64,000 nucleotides of DNA, taken from UBA9464 sp003445095. Lineage in GTDB: Bacteria; Verrucomicrobiota; Verrucomicrobiia; Limisphaerales; UBA9464. The notes under the pieces were generated by a model, which worked only from the letters and a program-made list of their open reading frames with translations, ran no database searches and was not told the DNA's origin. The position numbers and the translations under genes were made by a program. Positions 17,402-24,436 of this stretch are shown here, one piece after another (position 1 is the stretch's first letter; every line of letters starts with the position of its first letter). The stretch covers positions 1-64,000 of the forward strand of contig DAOMZG010000001.1 of the NCBI GenBank assembly GCA_035437945.1. The letters run 5' to 3'.

Positions 17402-18280
17402 TTATTGCTTCGGCGCGGCGTTCCAGCCTCGGACAAATCCAATGCATTGGGCGACGTCCGGCACCGAATGGTCCCAATTGAACTCGTACTCGATACTGAT
17501 GTTACCCGCGAAATTCTGTCGGCGCAGTTCGGCCAGAACGCCCGCCATATCGGTCGCTCCAGTGCCAAACACTTGGTCGTGCTCTCCAGGTCCCAACTTC
17601 GCTCGTTCCTTGGCGTGCATCGAGATGACTCGGCCCTCCAAGATTTTGAGTCCTTGCACGGCAGTTATTCCGCTGGTTTGCCAATGGCCGATATCGGCAC
17701 ACGCGCCGATCCGTGGGTCCCGATTCTTTACGAGGTCGCGAACCCAAGTGGGATCCCAAATCTTGTAGTTGGGATTGTTGGGTTGACGTCCGTGGTTATG
17801 AAAGGCGACCCGGATATCGTATTCCTTCACGAGCGGCTCAAAGGTGTCGATGGCATCAGTCGATTCGGTGGTCACCGCGTACAGCCCGAGCTTCTTGGCA
17901 AATTCGAAGATCTGGCGAGCGCCCGCTTCGTTGTTGGGGATTCCGACCACGCCATAGTTCACTGCCTTGATCCCATGCTTGGTGAGCTTTTCCTGCAGGA
18001 CGGCGATGGCCGCGTCGCTCATGTCATGTCCGACTTTGACATTCCGGTCGGTTGGGCTGAGTGGCTGGCCCGGATAAAACTCGATCACCTTCCCACCGGC
18101 TGCTTCCGTTTTCTCAATGGCTTCGAACGCGGTAAAGCGATTGAAGGTATAGGCCTGGCACCCGAGAGCGAATCCGCCGACTTGATATTCTCCGGGAATG
18201 GGACCGGCCGAAACACTACCGAGGAACCCGGATATCAATCCGACAAGGATGAATTTGGAAATTCTGGAAAATGCATGCAT
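17402..18280 (-). CDS. Sugar phosphate isomerase/epimerase-like TIM-barrel protein (exported)
   Basis: This 292-residue protein belongs to the xylose-isomerase-like TIM-barrel (AP-endonuclease 2) superfamily. Family features are CQAYTF...EAIEKTEAAGGKVIEF, FHNHGRQP, ADIGHWQTSG, ISMHAKE and SIEYEFNW; the His/Glu/Asp residues in these would bind the divalent metal. A signal-peptide-like N-terminus (ILVGLISGFLGSVSAG) suggests periplasmic location. The ATG at 18280 is within ATGCATGCAT; the longer frame to 18451 reads through a REP repeat and is artefactual. Together with the Gfo/Idh/MocA gene next to it, it fits a keto-sugar conversion role, an inference. Confidence 0.87.
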   Translation of the reverse strand: MHAFSRISKFILVGLISGFLGSVSAGPIPGEYQVGGFALGCQAYTFNRFTAFEAIEKTEAAGGKVIEFYPGQPLSPTDRNVKVGHDMSDAAIAVLQEKLTKHGIKAVNYGVVGIPNNEAGARQIFEFAKKLGLYAVTTESTDAIDTFEPLVKEYDIRVAFHNHGRQPNNPNYKIWDPTWVRDLVKNRDPRIGACADIGHWQTSGITAVQGLKILEGRVISMHAKERAKLGPGEHDQVFGTGATDMAGVLAELRRQNFAGNISIEYEFNWDHSVPDVAQCIGFVRGWNAAPKQ

Positions 18281-18831
18281 GGCGCAGAGGCTACTCGGAT
18301 CGCGAACTTTGGGGCGACCCGAAAAATCGTCGGTGATGGATATTGGCAGGGCTGCATTAAGCCCGAACACCGAAGTTGGATCCCGCCTCTGAAGGCGAGG
18401 GCTGGGGAGCATATGCCTGGCGTGTTGTTTTGGGCGTCCCGCCCAAAACATCGTTCAACCAACTTTTCCCCGAGAGGAATGAGGAATGGTGTGTTGACGA
18501 TTCGGGCGGGACGCCCGAATCAGCACGCGGGACGCGCACGCTCCCCGACTCTATTTCGGAGTTCGGGTTAAGCTCCAACAATCCTTCATGGCCTTGGTTA
18601 GGATCGAGTGTGGGAGATTCTAGTCGGGTGTCGTTGGGCAGGCAGCGGAGCGCGGGATTCATCCCGCCGGACCGTCAAGACAAACGAGGTGCCAAGTGAT
18701 ACCCAACGCCCAGTTCGCGGACTGAAGTGCGCTCCGATTTGCCCCAAGGTGAAATCGACCAGCCCCGCGAGGTGCAGGGGAACGATCGGATTTTGGCGTG
18801 CCAGAGTGAGTCTCCCGGTTATGCTTTTGTC
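18281..18831. other. Intergenic region carrying the REP doublet
   Basis: The 551-base gap between the leftward TIM-barrel gene and the rightward nucleotidyltransferase pair is mainly repeat DNA (see the doublet at 18404-18546). It should also hold both divergent promoters. Other open frames here are translations of repeat sequence. I see no RNA gene. Confidence 0.55.
18404..18546. repeat. REP doublet (REPIN-like) of two inverted palindromic units
   Basis: Two copies of the palindrome-plus-tail repeat are arranged head to head. The left unit (18404-18449, reverse orientation) contains GTTTTGGGCGTCCCGCCC followed by AAAAC. The right unit (18500-18546) contains ATTCGGGCGGGACGCCCGAA followed by a tail ending CGCACGCTCCCC. 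Each palindrome can form a hairpin and the two units can pair with each other. Such doublets are typical of REP elements mobilised by RAYT transposases; no RAYT is encoded here. Confidence 0.72.
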
Positions 18832-19062
18832 ATGGAAACTTCGGGACCTTCAGATGAACTGCGCCGTTGGGCGGAGTGCTGGCAGGTCGCTGGGGAATTT
18901 CTGGAGGAAGTGAAGTGCCACGACTTGGCCCAGATGGACGAGGCGGCCGCCCAGCGCTCGATCCAATTGCTCTCGTCCGATGAGCGCCTCTGGTTTGATG
19001 ATCAAGCCCCATCGGGCTTGGTGGAGCAGCAGCGTCTCTTTCAGAAGTTAGCTCCGCGATGA
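18832..19062 (+). CDS. Small partner protein of the AbiEii-like nucleotidyltransferase
   Basis: The 76-residue product (METSGPSDELRRWAECWQ..., ending SGLVEQQRLFQKLAPR) is helical and charged. Short proteins of this kind are encoded directly upstream of AbiEii-type nucleotidyltransferases, and this one overlaps the next start by ATGA (19059-19062). It is a candidate antitoxin or specificity partner by analogy with MNT/HEPN and AbiE pairs. No DNA-binding motif is evident. An upstream ATG at 18727 is also in frame, but 18832 is preferred because the intervening codons are unlike protein. Confidence 0.6.
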   Translation: METSGPSDELRRWAECWQVAGEFLEEVKCHDLAQMDEAAAQRSIQLLSSDERLWFDDQAPSGLVEQQRLFQKLAPR

Positions 19063-19664
19063 ACTACCTCTATGCGGCGGCGGAAAGCCTATTGGGTCTG
19101 CTGGACCAAAAGGGTTGGAAAAGCTGCATCATTGGTGGCCTGGCCAACCTCCGTTGGGGCGAGCCGCGTCAAACGAATGACGTGGATTTATCCGTCGCGA
19201 CAGGCTGGGATCGGGAGGAAGAACTGGCCGATCTGCTCCTGAGCCAATACCGACTCCGCTTGGGCGACCGAAATCTCGCCCTGCGGACCCGTGTACTTCT
19301 GCTGAGCAACCGCGAGGACGTGCCGTTGGACGTCGCGCTCGGAGCAATTCCGTTCGAGTTGAATTGCATCGGGCGCAGCTCACCGTGGCGGGTTCAGGAC
19401 AAATACCGGTTGCGGACGTGTTCGGCCGAGGACCTGATCGTTCACAAGGTCTTTGCCGGGCGTGATCGCGACTGGTCGGACGTCGGAGGTGTAATTCGCC
19501 GTCAAGGCGCCCAGCTTGATCTCGAGCTCATTCGCCGGGAACTGCCGCCCTTGCTCGAGCTGAAGGAGGCGATGGGAAACCTCGATCGCTTCGAAAGGAT
19601 GGTGGTCGATTCTCGAAAACCATTCCGTCATCTCGGTCCCGACCCGGCGGAAGAAAATACGTGA
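19059..19664 (+). CDS. AbiEii/MNT-type nucleotidyltransferase toxin-like protein
   Basis: This 201-residue protein has the minimal nucleotidyltransferase signature: GGLANLRWGEPR then TNDVDLSVATGWD, with the DxD metal ligands. A helical C-terminus contains a conserved SAEDLIVHKVFAGRDRDWSDV segment typical of AbiEii/AbiGii toxin-family proteins. These enzymes add nucleotides to tRNA or proteins and act in toxin-antitoxin or phage abortive infection. It is translationally coupled to the small gene upstream and converges on a truncated glycoside hydrolase 20 bases away. Confidence 0.82.
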   Translation: MNYLYAAAESLLGLLDQKGWKSCIIGGLANLRWGEPRQTNDVDLSVATGWDREEELADLLLSQYRLRLGDRNLALRTRVLLLSNREDVPLDVALGAIPFELNCIGRSSPWRVQDKYRLRTCSAEDLIVHKVFAGRDRDWSDVGGVIRRQGAQLDLELIRRELPPLLELKEAMGNLDRFERMVVDSRKPFRHLGPDPAEENT

Positions 19665-19683
19665 CGATGTCGACAAAATCTTT

Positions 19684-19932
19684 TCACCAATCGTCGCGAT
19701 CGTAATCCCACGCGGCTTCGACCGACGAATCGGTGACGCCGAGCGGCTCCATGAACTGCATGTAGAGATGCGGTGAAATGTCAAACAACGGCTTGGGGTC
19801 AATCACCACCGCTGCCCCAGAACTGGTCGCCTGATCGACCTGAGCTTGGACTTGTGCGCGAAGTTGACTCACCGATGCGATGCCGGTGGTGGTGGCACCG
19901 GTAATGGCGGAAAGGAATTGGCGGCGATGCAT
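19684..19932 (-). pseudogene. Truncated N-terminus of an alpha-L-arabinofuranosidase-like hydrolase
   Basis: The 82-codon frame has a twin-arginine-like leader (MHRRQFLSAITGATTTG). It then enters a segment typical of the beginning of GH51-type arabinofuranosidases (FDISPHLYMQFMEPLGVTDS, VEAAWDYDRDDW). Full-length relatives continue for several hundred residues from this point with the catalytic domain. Here the frame stops and is replaced by the convergent nucleotidyltransferase. The 3' part is therefore lost and the gene should be inactive. Family naming is from memory of the motif, not a search. Confidence 0.62.
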
Positions 19933-19971
19933 GACAGTCAAACCCTAGGATGACCTTGGATTCGGAAGTTC

Positions 19972-20005
19972 AACCACTGATGGACGCAGATGAACACAGA
20001 TTATC
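19972..20005. repeat. AACCACTGATGGACGCAGAT-type dispersed repeat
   Basis: A single copy of the sequence family AACCACTGATGGACGCAGAT followed by GAACACAGAT lies upstream of the truncated hydrolase. Related sequences occur at 32264-32293 and, inverted, at 32391-32418. Its role is unknown. Confidence 0.55.
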
Positions 20006-20037
20006 AGCGGCTTCCGCCGAAAAGGGTGTTCAACGAG

Positions 20038-20086
20038 GCTTTCGGCGGGACGCGGAAAACAACGCGCCGGAGGCGAATGCTTCCTA
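20038..20086 (+). repeat. REP-like palindromic repeat, copy 4
   Basis: A CTTTCGGCGGGACGCGGAAA palindrome-like core followed by AACGCGCCGGAGGCGAATGC matches the repeat family seen at 4400 and 18404-18546, with a degraded right arm. It lies between the truncated hydrolase and the propeller gene end (20115). Confidence 0.6.
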
Positions 20087-20114
20087 ATCCAGGATGCCGC
20101 GAGACAACCATAAA

Positions 20115-22400
20115 CTAAGGACGAGGCGGACCTGCGTACGCCCGCGCACCACCAACCGACGCTTCGTTCGCGCCAACCTCAACCAGCCGCGGATCATTGG
20201 ACAGGGGAGCCGTAATGAATCCGTAATAGCGGCCCATCCAATAAGCGAGCAGCCAACTGGCCGGTTCGACGACGTCGCGTCCGCCGGTGCCGCCGTCGGC
20301 TTGCATGGTCCAGTGGTCCCAGCGAAGCGGTTCGGTCTCTCGCGGTGAGAAAGCCTTCGTGCCGCCTTTGAGTGCCACATAGGCCGGCGGCGTGCGAAGA
20401 TCCTTTCGATGCGAGTTTTGATACGACCAAACTCGCAGATCGAGCGGCCAGTCTCGGAGGTGACGAACGGCTTGGTCGGCCTCGCATTCATTGCCCGTGA
20501 GGACACCGTACAAGAAATTGAACCAGGGATTGTGTTCCCCTCGCACGACTTCGAAGCCGCGTTCATAAGCCCGTCGATAAAGGGCGTGGCGGTCGGGATC
20601 CTGTTCGTATCGGAGAAGGTTGGCGAAGCTCCAAAACGCCAATTCGTCGAGGAAATGCAACACGTCCTCGGGCGGGAAGGTGTTACGCCACCGTAGCGTG
20701 TACGCGGGATAACCCAGCTCGACCAGTCGGCGATACGCGGTCGCGAATTTCGGATCGCCGGTCACGACTTCGGCGGTCTTGATGAAAGAGAGGAGTTCCA
20801 CTGCTTGTAGCCCGCGGTCGTAACGGCCTTCATCGGTGCGAAAGTATTCGGGGTCCCACCGGCCCCAGCGAGTGGGCTTGCCATCGCGATCGATCAGTTG
20901 CCAGTCGTGGTCGATGAGATGAGTGGCGATGCGGGCGAGGTGAGTTTTGGCGCGGGCGATTTCCGCACCCTCGGCCGCCAGTTCGAGGAAGATCGCGACG
21001 GCGTAGAAGTGAGAACACAGCTCGTCACTCGACGTGTCGCCTTTCCATTCGAATTGGCCGTCGGCGGTGTCGTGCCACTCCGCGGGATAACCGCCGGAAC
21101 CGCCCGTGGATTTGTGTCCCCGCTCGCCTTTCGCCCAAACGGAACGGGCCGGGAAACCGGGAATTCCCGTCATCGTTTCGAGCCAGCAGAGGGCATGAAA
21201 CGTGTTGGTTGCCTCGCGACGAGCGGCCGGGTCGCGGGTGACGGCCCAACGATAGGATTGCGCTGCCAGATAATAGCCGGTGTAGCCGCCGTCGTTGTCA
21301 CCCGCTTCGCGGACGAATTCCTTAAGCTCATCATCCCATTCCAGCTTATGCACGAGCCCCAGACGTTTCTGGCCCCAAGCCTCCAACCATCGCTCGTAGT
21401 ACGCGGCCTTCTTGGCGAGCGTGTACGGCTGATATTCGATGATTCCGAGTCCGCGATCGGTGGCGATATAGACGCGTTGCCCCACCACCGCGATGCCATT
21501 CACCCGCTCGTCGGGCAACCAACGTTGACCGGCGAAATAGTGGAACTCGTCGCCGACTTGTCGAATCGCGCCGCGGGTCGTGCCAAGCCAGAGGTCGTTG
21601 GTGAACCCGCGCGCCAAGCAGGTGATGTCTTCGAACGGCAATCCCTGTTCCCCACTTAGGGTTGTTAGTGACATCCCACGGAGCTCGGCCAGGCCGCGGT
21701 CGGTCGCGATGGCGAGACGATTGCCCAAACTCAGGGCGTCGCGAGTGTTCCGCGAGGGTAGCGTGCCCCAATCCCAAGCTTGATCGGAGTGTGAATCGTA
21801 CACGTCTCGGCTGCCGAACGCGCCACTGGCAAAGGTGGTTAACCGACCGGCGCCGAGGGCATACAACGATTCCTGGTGCGGAATTATCTCCAGAATGTCA
21901 AAGCGTGCGGTCGCCTCGCCAAGCGGTTCAAGTTGGTCGCCGCGCACGCGCCAAAGTTTGCGGCTGTCGGCAGCTACGATTTCGCCACGGTGTTCGGCCA
22001 AATCCACGAACGGATTGGTACCTACCTTCGTCCAAGCGTTGTCATCCCGCCGATATAACGCGTCGGGTGTGATCGCCCACAGACGTTTGCCTACGATCTT
22101 CAGCCGGCGAATGGGTTGGGTCAGGGTGGAATCGCGAGCGAGGCCGTCGGATTGCAAACGCAGCAATCCCTGAGCGGTCCCAACGAAGATTTCCTCATCG
22201 AGCGCAGCCACCGTAGAGAGTGACCCGGGCCAAGGAACGATGCGGCCGATCTCCTGCAGGTACACGGCATCGGGAACTGGGGGCCACCGCGGAGCTCGAT
22301 TTTCAGCGGCCCACAGGCGACCAACCTCAAGCGTCAGCATGACCGCCAACTGACCCAACAGCGGAATCCCCGATCGATGGAAGGACAACAGCACGCTCAC
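20115..22400 (-). CDS. Exported propeller protein with C-terminal helical-barrel domain
   Basis: The roughly 761-residue protein starts with a probable signal sequence (LLGQLAVMLTLEVGRLWAAE). The first ~300 residues form a beta-propeller of the two-component-regulator ligand-binding type, visible as repeated phrases IFVGTAQGLLRL, LAIATDRGLAEL, LWLGTTRGAIRQ and VYIATDRGLGII. No kinase or DNA-binding domain follows. The C-terminal ~400 residues are rich in Trp/Tyr helices (HALCWLETMTGIPG, SSDELCSHFYAVAIFLELA, ELAFWSFANLLRYEQD), suggesting an (alpha/alpha) barrel as in unsaturated-glycoside hydrolases. The start is uncertain: GTG 22400 is preferred over the TTG at 22439. Confidence 0.72.
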   Translation of the reverse strand: MSVLLSFHRSGIPLLGQLAVMLTLEVGRLWAAENRAPRWPPVPDAVYLQEIGRIVPWPGSLSTVAALDEEIFVGTAQGLLRLQSDGLARDSTLTQPIRRLKIVGKRLWAITPDALYRRDDNAWTKVGTNPFVDLAEHRGEIVAADSRKLWRVRGDQLEPLGEATARFDILEIIPHQESLYALGAGRLTTFASGAFGSRDVYDSHSDQAWDWGTLPSRNTRDALSLGNRLAIATDRGLAELRGMSLTTLSGEQGLPFEDITCLARGFTNDLWLGTTRGAIRQVGDEFHYFAGQRWLPDERVNGIAVVGQRVYIATDRGLGIIEYQPYTLAKKAAYYERWLEAWGQKRLGLVHKLEWDDELKEFVREAGDNDGGYTGYYLAAQSYRWAVTRDPAARREATNTFHALCWLETMTGIPGFPARSVWAKGERGHKSTGGSGGYPAEWHDTADGQFEWKGDTSSDELCSHFYAVAIFLELAAEGAEIARAKTHLARIATHLIDHDWQLIDRDGKPTRWGRWDPEYFRTDEGRYDRGLQAVELLSFIKTAEVVTGDPKFATAYRRLVELGYPAYTLRWRNTFPPEDVLHFLDELAFWSFANLLRYEQDPDRHALYRRAYERGFEVVRGEHNPWFNFLYGVLTGNECEADQAVRHLRDWPLDLRVWSYQNSHRKDLRTPPAYVALKGGTKAFSPRETEPLRWDHWTMQADGGTGGRDVVEPASWLLAYWMGRYYGFITAPLSNDPRLVEVGANEASVGGARAYAGPPRP

Positions 22401-23080
22401 GAGGTGCGTAGGAGACCATTGCCCTAAAGCGCCCCGCAAGCAGCGAGGGGGCCGAACTCTTACGCTGACCCGACCCTTTCATTCCATTCACTCCTCTCAC
22501 CTCTACCGGTTCTCCCCGTTCTTCTATCAATCGTTGAGAAAGTATCTGCGGGAAATCCCGCGAGCTCGCCATCTGGAGTGCGGGGGCGAAGCGAAGCGTG
22601 ACCCCGCTTTGGAGCGACGCGCCACCCGCTCCCAAGGCCCTTCTTCGCTCCCACGCGCGTCCGGCAACTGAAAGCGCCGTCGCCGCTCCGCTCTGCCGGC
22701 GCACTCCAACTGAAGCGCTGCGCCGTTCGGCTCGCGCACCAATTACCACTGAAACCCACTCCGCGGTTATGAGGACACCACGAGTGCAAGCCAGCCATGA
22801 GGATGAGACATCACCAAACGAGAGCAACGTTAGCGGCGGATGAATCGTATTCCCGGTGCGATATTCGCGGTGTGCCTGGGATTGGTTGCCTTTTCAACGT
22901 AGATCGACTTCAGCTTCCGTTCCACTCCGCCGCTCTGTTTCTCGAGTTCGAGCCCATCGCTTCACTGGAGACTGGATTTGCTTCCAGCGGTCGGTGAGCC
23001 CTGGCGTTGACTGCTTACTTTTCGGCTGAAAAATGTACAAAACTCAGAAGGGTGCCGTCACAATCCGTGCTCGGGATCCT
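22401..23080. other. Long intergenic region with repeat material
   Basis: About 680 bases between the leftward propeller gene and the rightward AIG-repeat gene contain the element with TGGAGTGCG ends (22574-22708). Long frames on both strands give arginine/alanine-rich translations that are shadows of the repeat. I see no RNA gene. Confidence 0.5.
22574..22708. repeat. Intergenic element with inverted TGGAGTGCG ends
   Basis: The sequence TGGAGTGCG at 22574-22582 is mirrored by CGCACTCCA at 22700-22708. The interior is GC-rich with several small inversions such as GAAGCGAAGCG. No coding frame inside is credible. It resembles non-autonomous intergenic repeats but I cannot confirm other copies in the window. 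Confidence 0.4.
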
Positions 23081-23335
23081 ATGAAGCCCTTGGTTGTCCG
23101 CTCTCGAGCCGTTCCCGCAATTGCTACAGGCGCGCAGGCCCATGGTGCCGTGACATTGGGCACGGTCGCGCTTGGCGTTTTGGCCATCGGTGCTTTGGCT
23201 ATCGGCGCGTTAGCAATTGGTCGGCTGGTTGTTGGCCGAGCTCGAATCAAACGATTGGAAATTGATGAACTTGCGGTCCGTCGTCTTCGGGTCACCGAAG
23301 AGTTCACGACGCCTAGGGCGGGTCCTGAGGGCTAA
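23081..23335 (+). CDS. Small Ala-Ile/Leu-Gly repeat protein
   Basis: The 84-residue protein contains a run of five-residue-period repeats (AVTLGTVALGVLAIGALAIGA then LAIGRLVVGRARIKR) followed by LEIDELAVRRLRVTEEF. The period suggests a right-handed beta-helix like a pentapeptide-repeat protein, or a glycine-zipper membrane segment. The basic, hydrophilic C-terminus is also conserved-looking. The ATG at 23081 is used rather than the one at 23033. Function is unknown. Confidence 0.6.
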   Translation: MKPLVVRSRAVPAIATGAQAHGAVTLGTVALGVLAIGALAIGALAIGRLVVGRARIKRLEIDELAVRRLRVTEEFTTPRAGPEG

Positions 23336-23498
23336 GGTTATGGCGCCTTCGCCTTCGCGGCTAAACCAAGCTTCTCCGTGAACGCGCCGGTTGCGTTTCA
23401 GCTCCCTCCTGGGCACGCTCGGAAGCGCGTGATTGAACAGCGACGTTCGGCCTGTCTGGCAAGTGGGACCGCTGTGCGACGGCAGCAGGAGTGACTGT

Positions 23499-24215
23499 AT
23501 GGCCGGGCGCGTGACCCCTCGGCGGCGTGGTTCGTATGGGATGGACGCCCCCTTCGCTCCGGCCTTTCTTGCCGGCTTGGTCCTCTTTTACCTCGTCCTG
23601 GCCATCGTTACCGGCAGGGCGATGTTTTGGCTGGCTGTCCTTTTCATCTCCGCCCTCGAAGCTCTCTTCATCCACACCGCACTTCGGGGCAAGTTCGTGG
23701 TCTGGGCCGAATTGCTCGCTGGGTTGAAGCTTCGTGGCGACGAGCGCATCCTGGACCTGGGCTGCGGCCGGGGTGCGGTGCTCCTGATGGCCGCGCAGCA
23801 CCTGACCACAGGCCGGGCCGTGGGAGTGGATCTGTGGCGAAAGGTCGATCAGTCCGGCAATTCGGCCGAGGCCACCCAGCGCAACGCCGTCGCCGAGGGA
23901 GTGGCGGATCGAGTCGAATTGCACACGGGCGACCTAAGGGCGCTGCCCTTTGAGGACAATGATTTTGATGTGGTTCTCTCAAACTTCGCGATCCACAACA
24001 TTAGCGGTCGTGCCGGTCGGGAGAAAGCAATCAGCGAAGCGGTACGGGTGCTGCGCCCTGGTGGTCGGCTGCTCATCGTCGACGTTCGGGCTACGCAGCA
24101 ATTCCAGGCACAGCTTGCCAGACTCGGGATGCACGAGGTCGCCCGCAGGGGGCTGGGATGGTGGTTCCAACCAGCCCGTCTCGTGACCGCCAGGAAGCCG
24201 CAACCTGGCCGTTGA
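23499..24215 (+). CDS. Membrane-anchored class I SAM-dependent methyltransferase
   Basis: The 238-residue protein starts with two hydrophobic segments (LAGLVLFYLVLAIVTGRAMF, LAVLFISALEALFI). A methyltransferase core follows: ILDLGCGRGAVLLMAA is the SAM loop, DLRALPFEDNDFDVVLSNFAIHN the conserved acidic and NFAIHN motif, and LRPGGRLLIVDV the later strand. The ATG at 23499 has an AGGAG Shine-Dalgarno 7 bases upstream, which decides the start over 23433 and 23541. An attC-like site begins 86 bases after its stop, in the arrangement of an integron gene cassette. Substrate is unknown. Confidence 0.83.
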   Translation: MAGRVTPRRRGSYGMDAPFAPAFLAGLVLFYLVLAIVTGRAMFWLAVLFISALEALFIHTALRGKFVVWAELLAGLKLRGDERILDLGCGRGAVLLMAAQHLTTGRAVGVDLWRKVDQSGNSAEATQRNAVAEGVADRVELHTGDLRALPFEDNDFDVVLSNFAIHNISGRAGREKAISEAVRVLRPGGRLLIVDVRATQQFQAQLARLGMHEVARRGLGWWFQPARLVTARKPQPGR

Positions 24216-24300
24216 GATGCCCTGGTGCTTTTTCGTAGGTCCTCGGCAGACGCGCGTCGAGGAGGAGGAGGAGACCAGCGAAGCACTCCGGGGAGGACCG

Positions 24301-24418
24301 CGCCGAACCAGCGAGTGGAGCGAACCGCCGGTGAGCGTCTCGATTTTGACACGATTCGATTTATCAACATCATCAGACACGGAGTGAGAGCGCGGTCGCT
24401 CACTCGGATCGTTGGGCG
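24301..24418. other. attC-like recombination site (orphan integron cassette site)
   Basis: Two arms can fold into one imperfect stem. The left arm has GCCGAAC (24302-24308, R'' box with one departure from RYYYAAC) followed by CGAGTGGAGCGAACCGC (24312-24328). The right arm has GCGGTCGCTCACTCG (24392-24406) followed by GTTGGGC (24411-24417), a perfect GTTRRRY R' box. The inner arms pair except for two extra bases (one G, one A) on the left, as expected of extrahelical bases in attC. Total length of about 116 bases is in the attC range. No integrase gene is in the window. Confidence 0.6.
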
Positions 24419-24436
24419 AACTCACAAAATTATCCT

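Noticed and set aside
17269..17568. Leftward 99-codon frame at the end of the TIM-barrel gene
   Set aside because: It overlaps the TIM-barrel coding sequence in another frame and shows no motif.
22327..22827. Leftward 166-codon frame upstream of the propeller gene
   Set aside because: Its translation comes from the inverted-end intergenic element and runs into the other frame of the propeller gene; no motif or start signal.
22707..22838. Second attC-like site upstream of the AIG-repeat gene
   Set aside because: A CTCCAAC and a GTTAGCG are present, but neither matches the R-box consensus fully and the inner arms do not pair.
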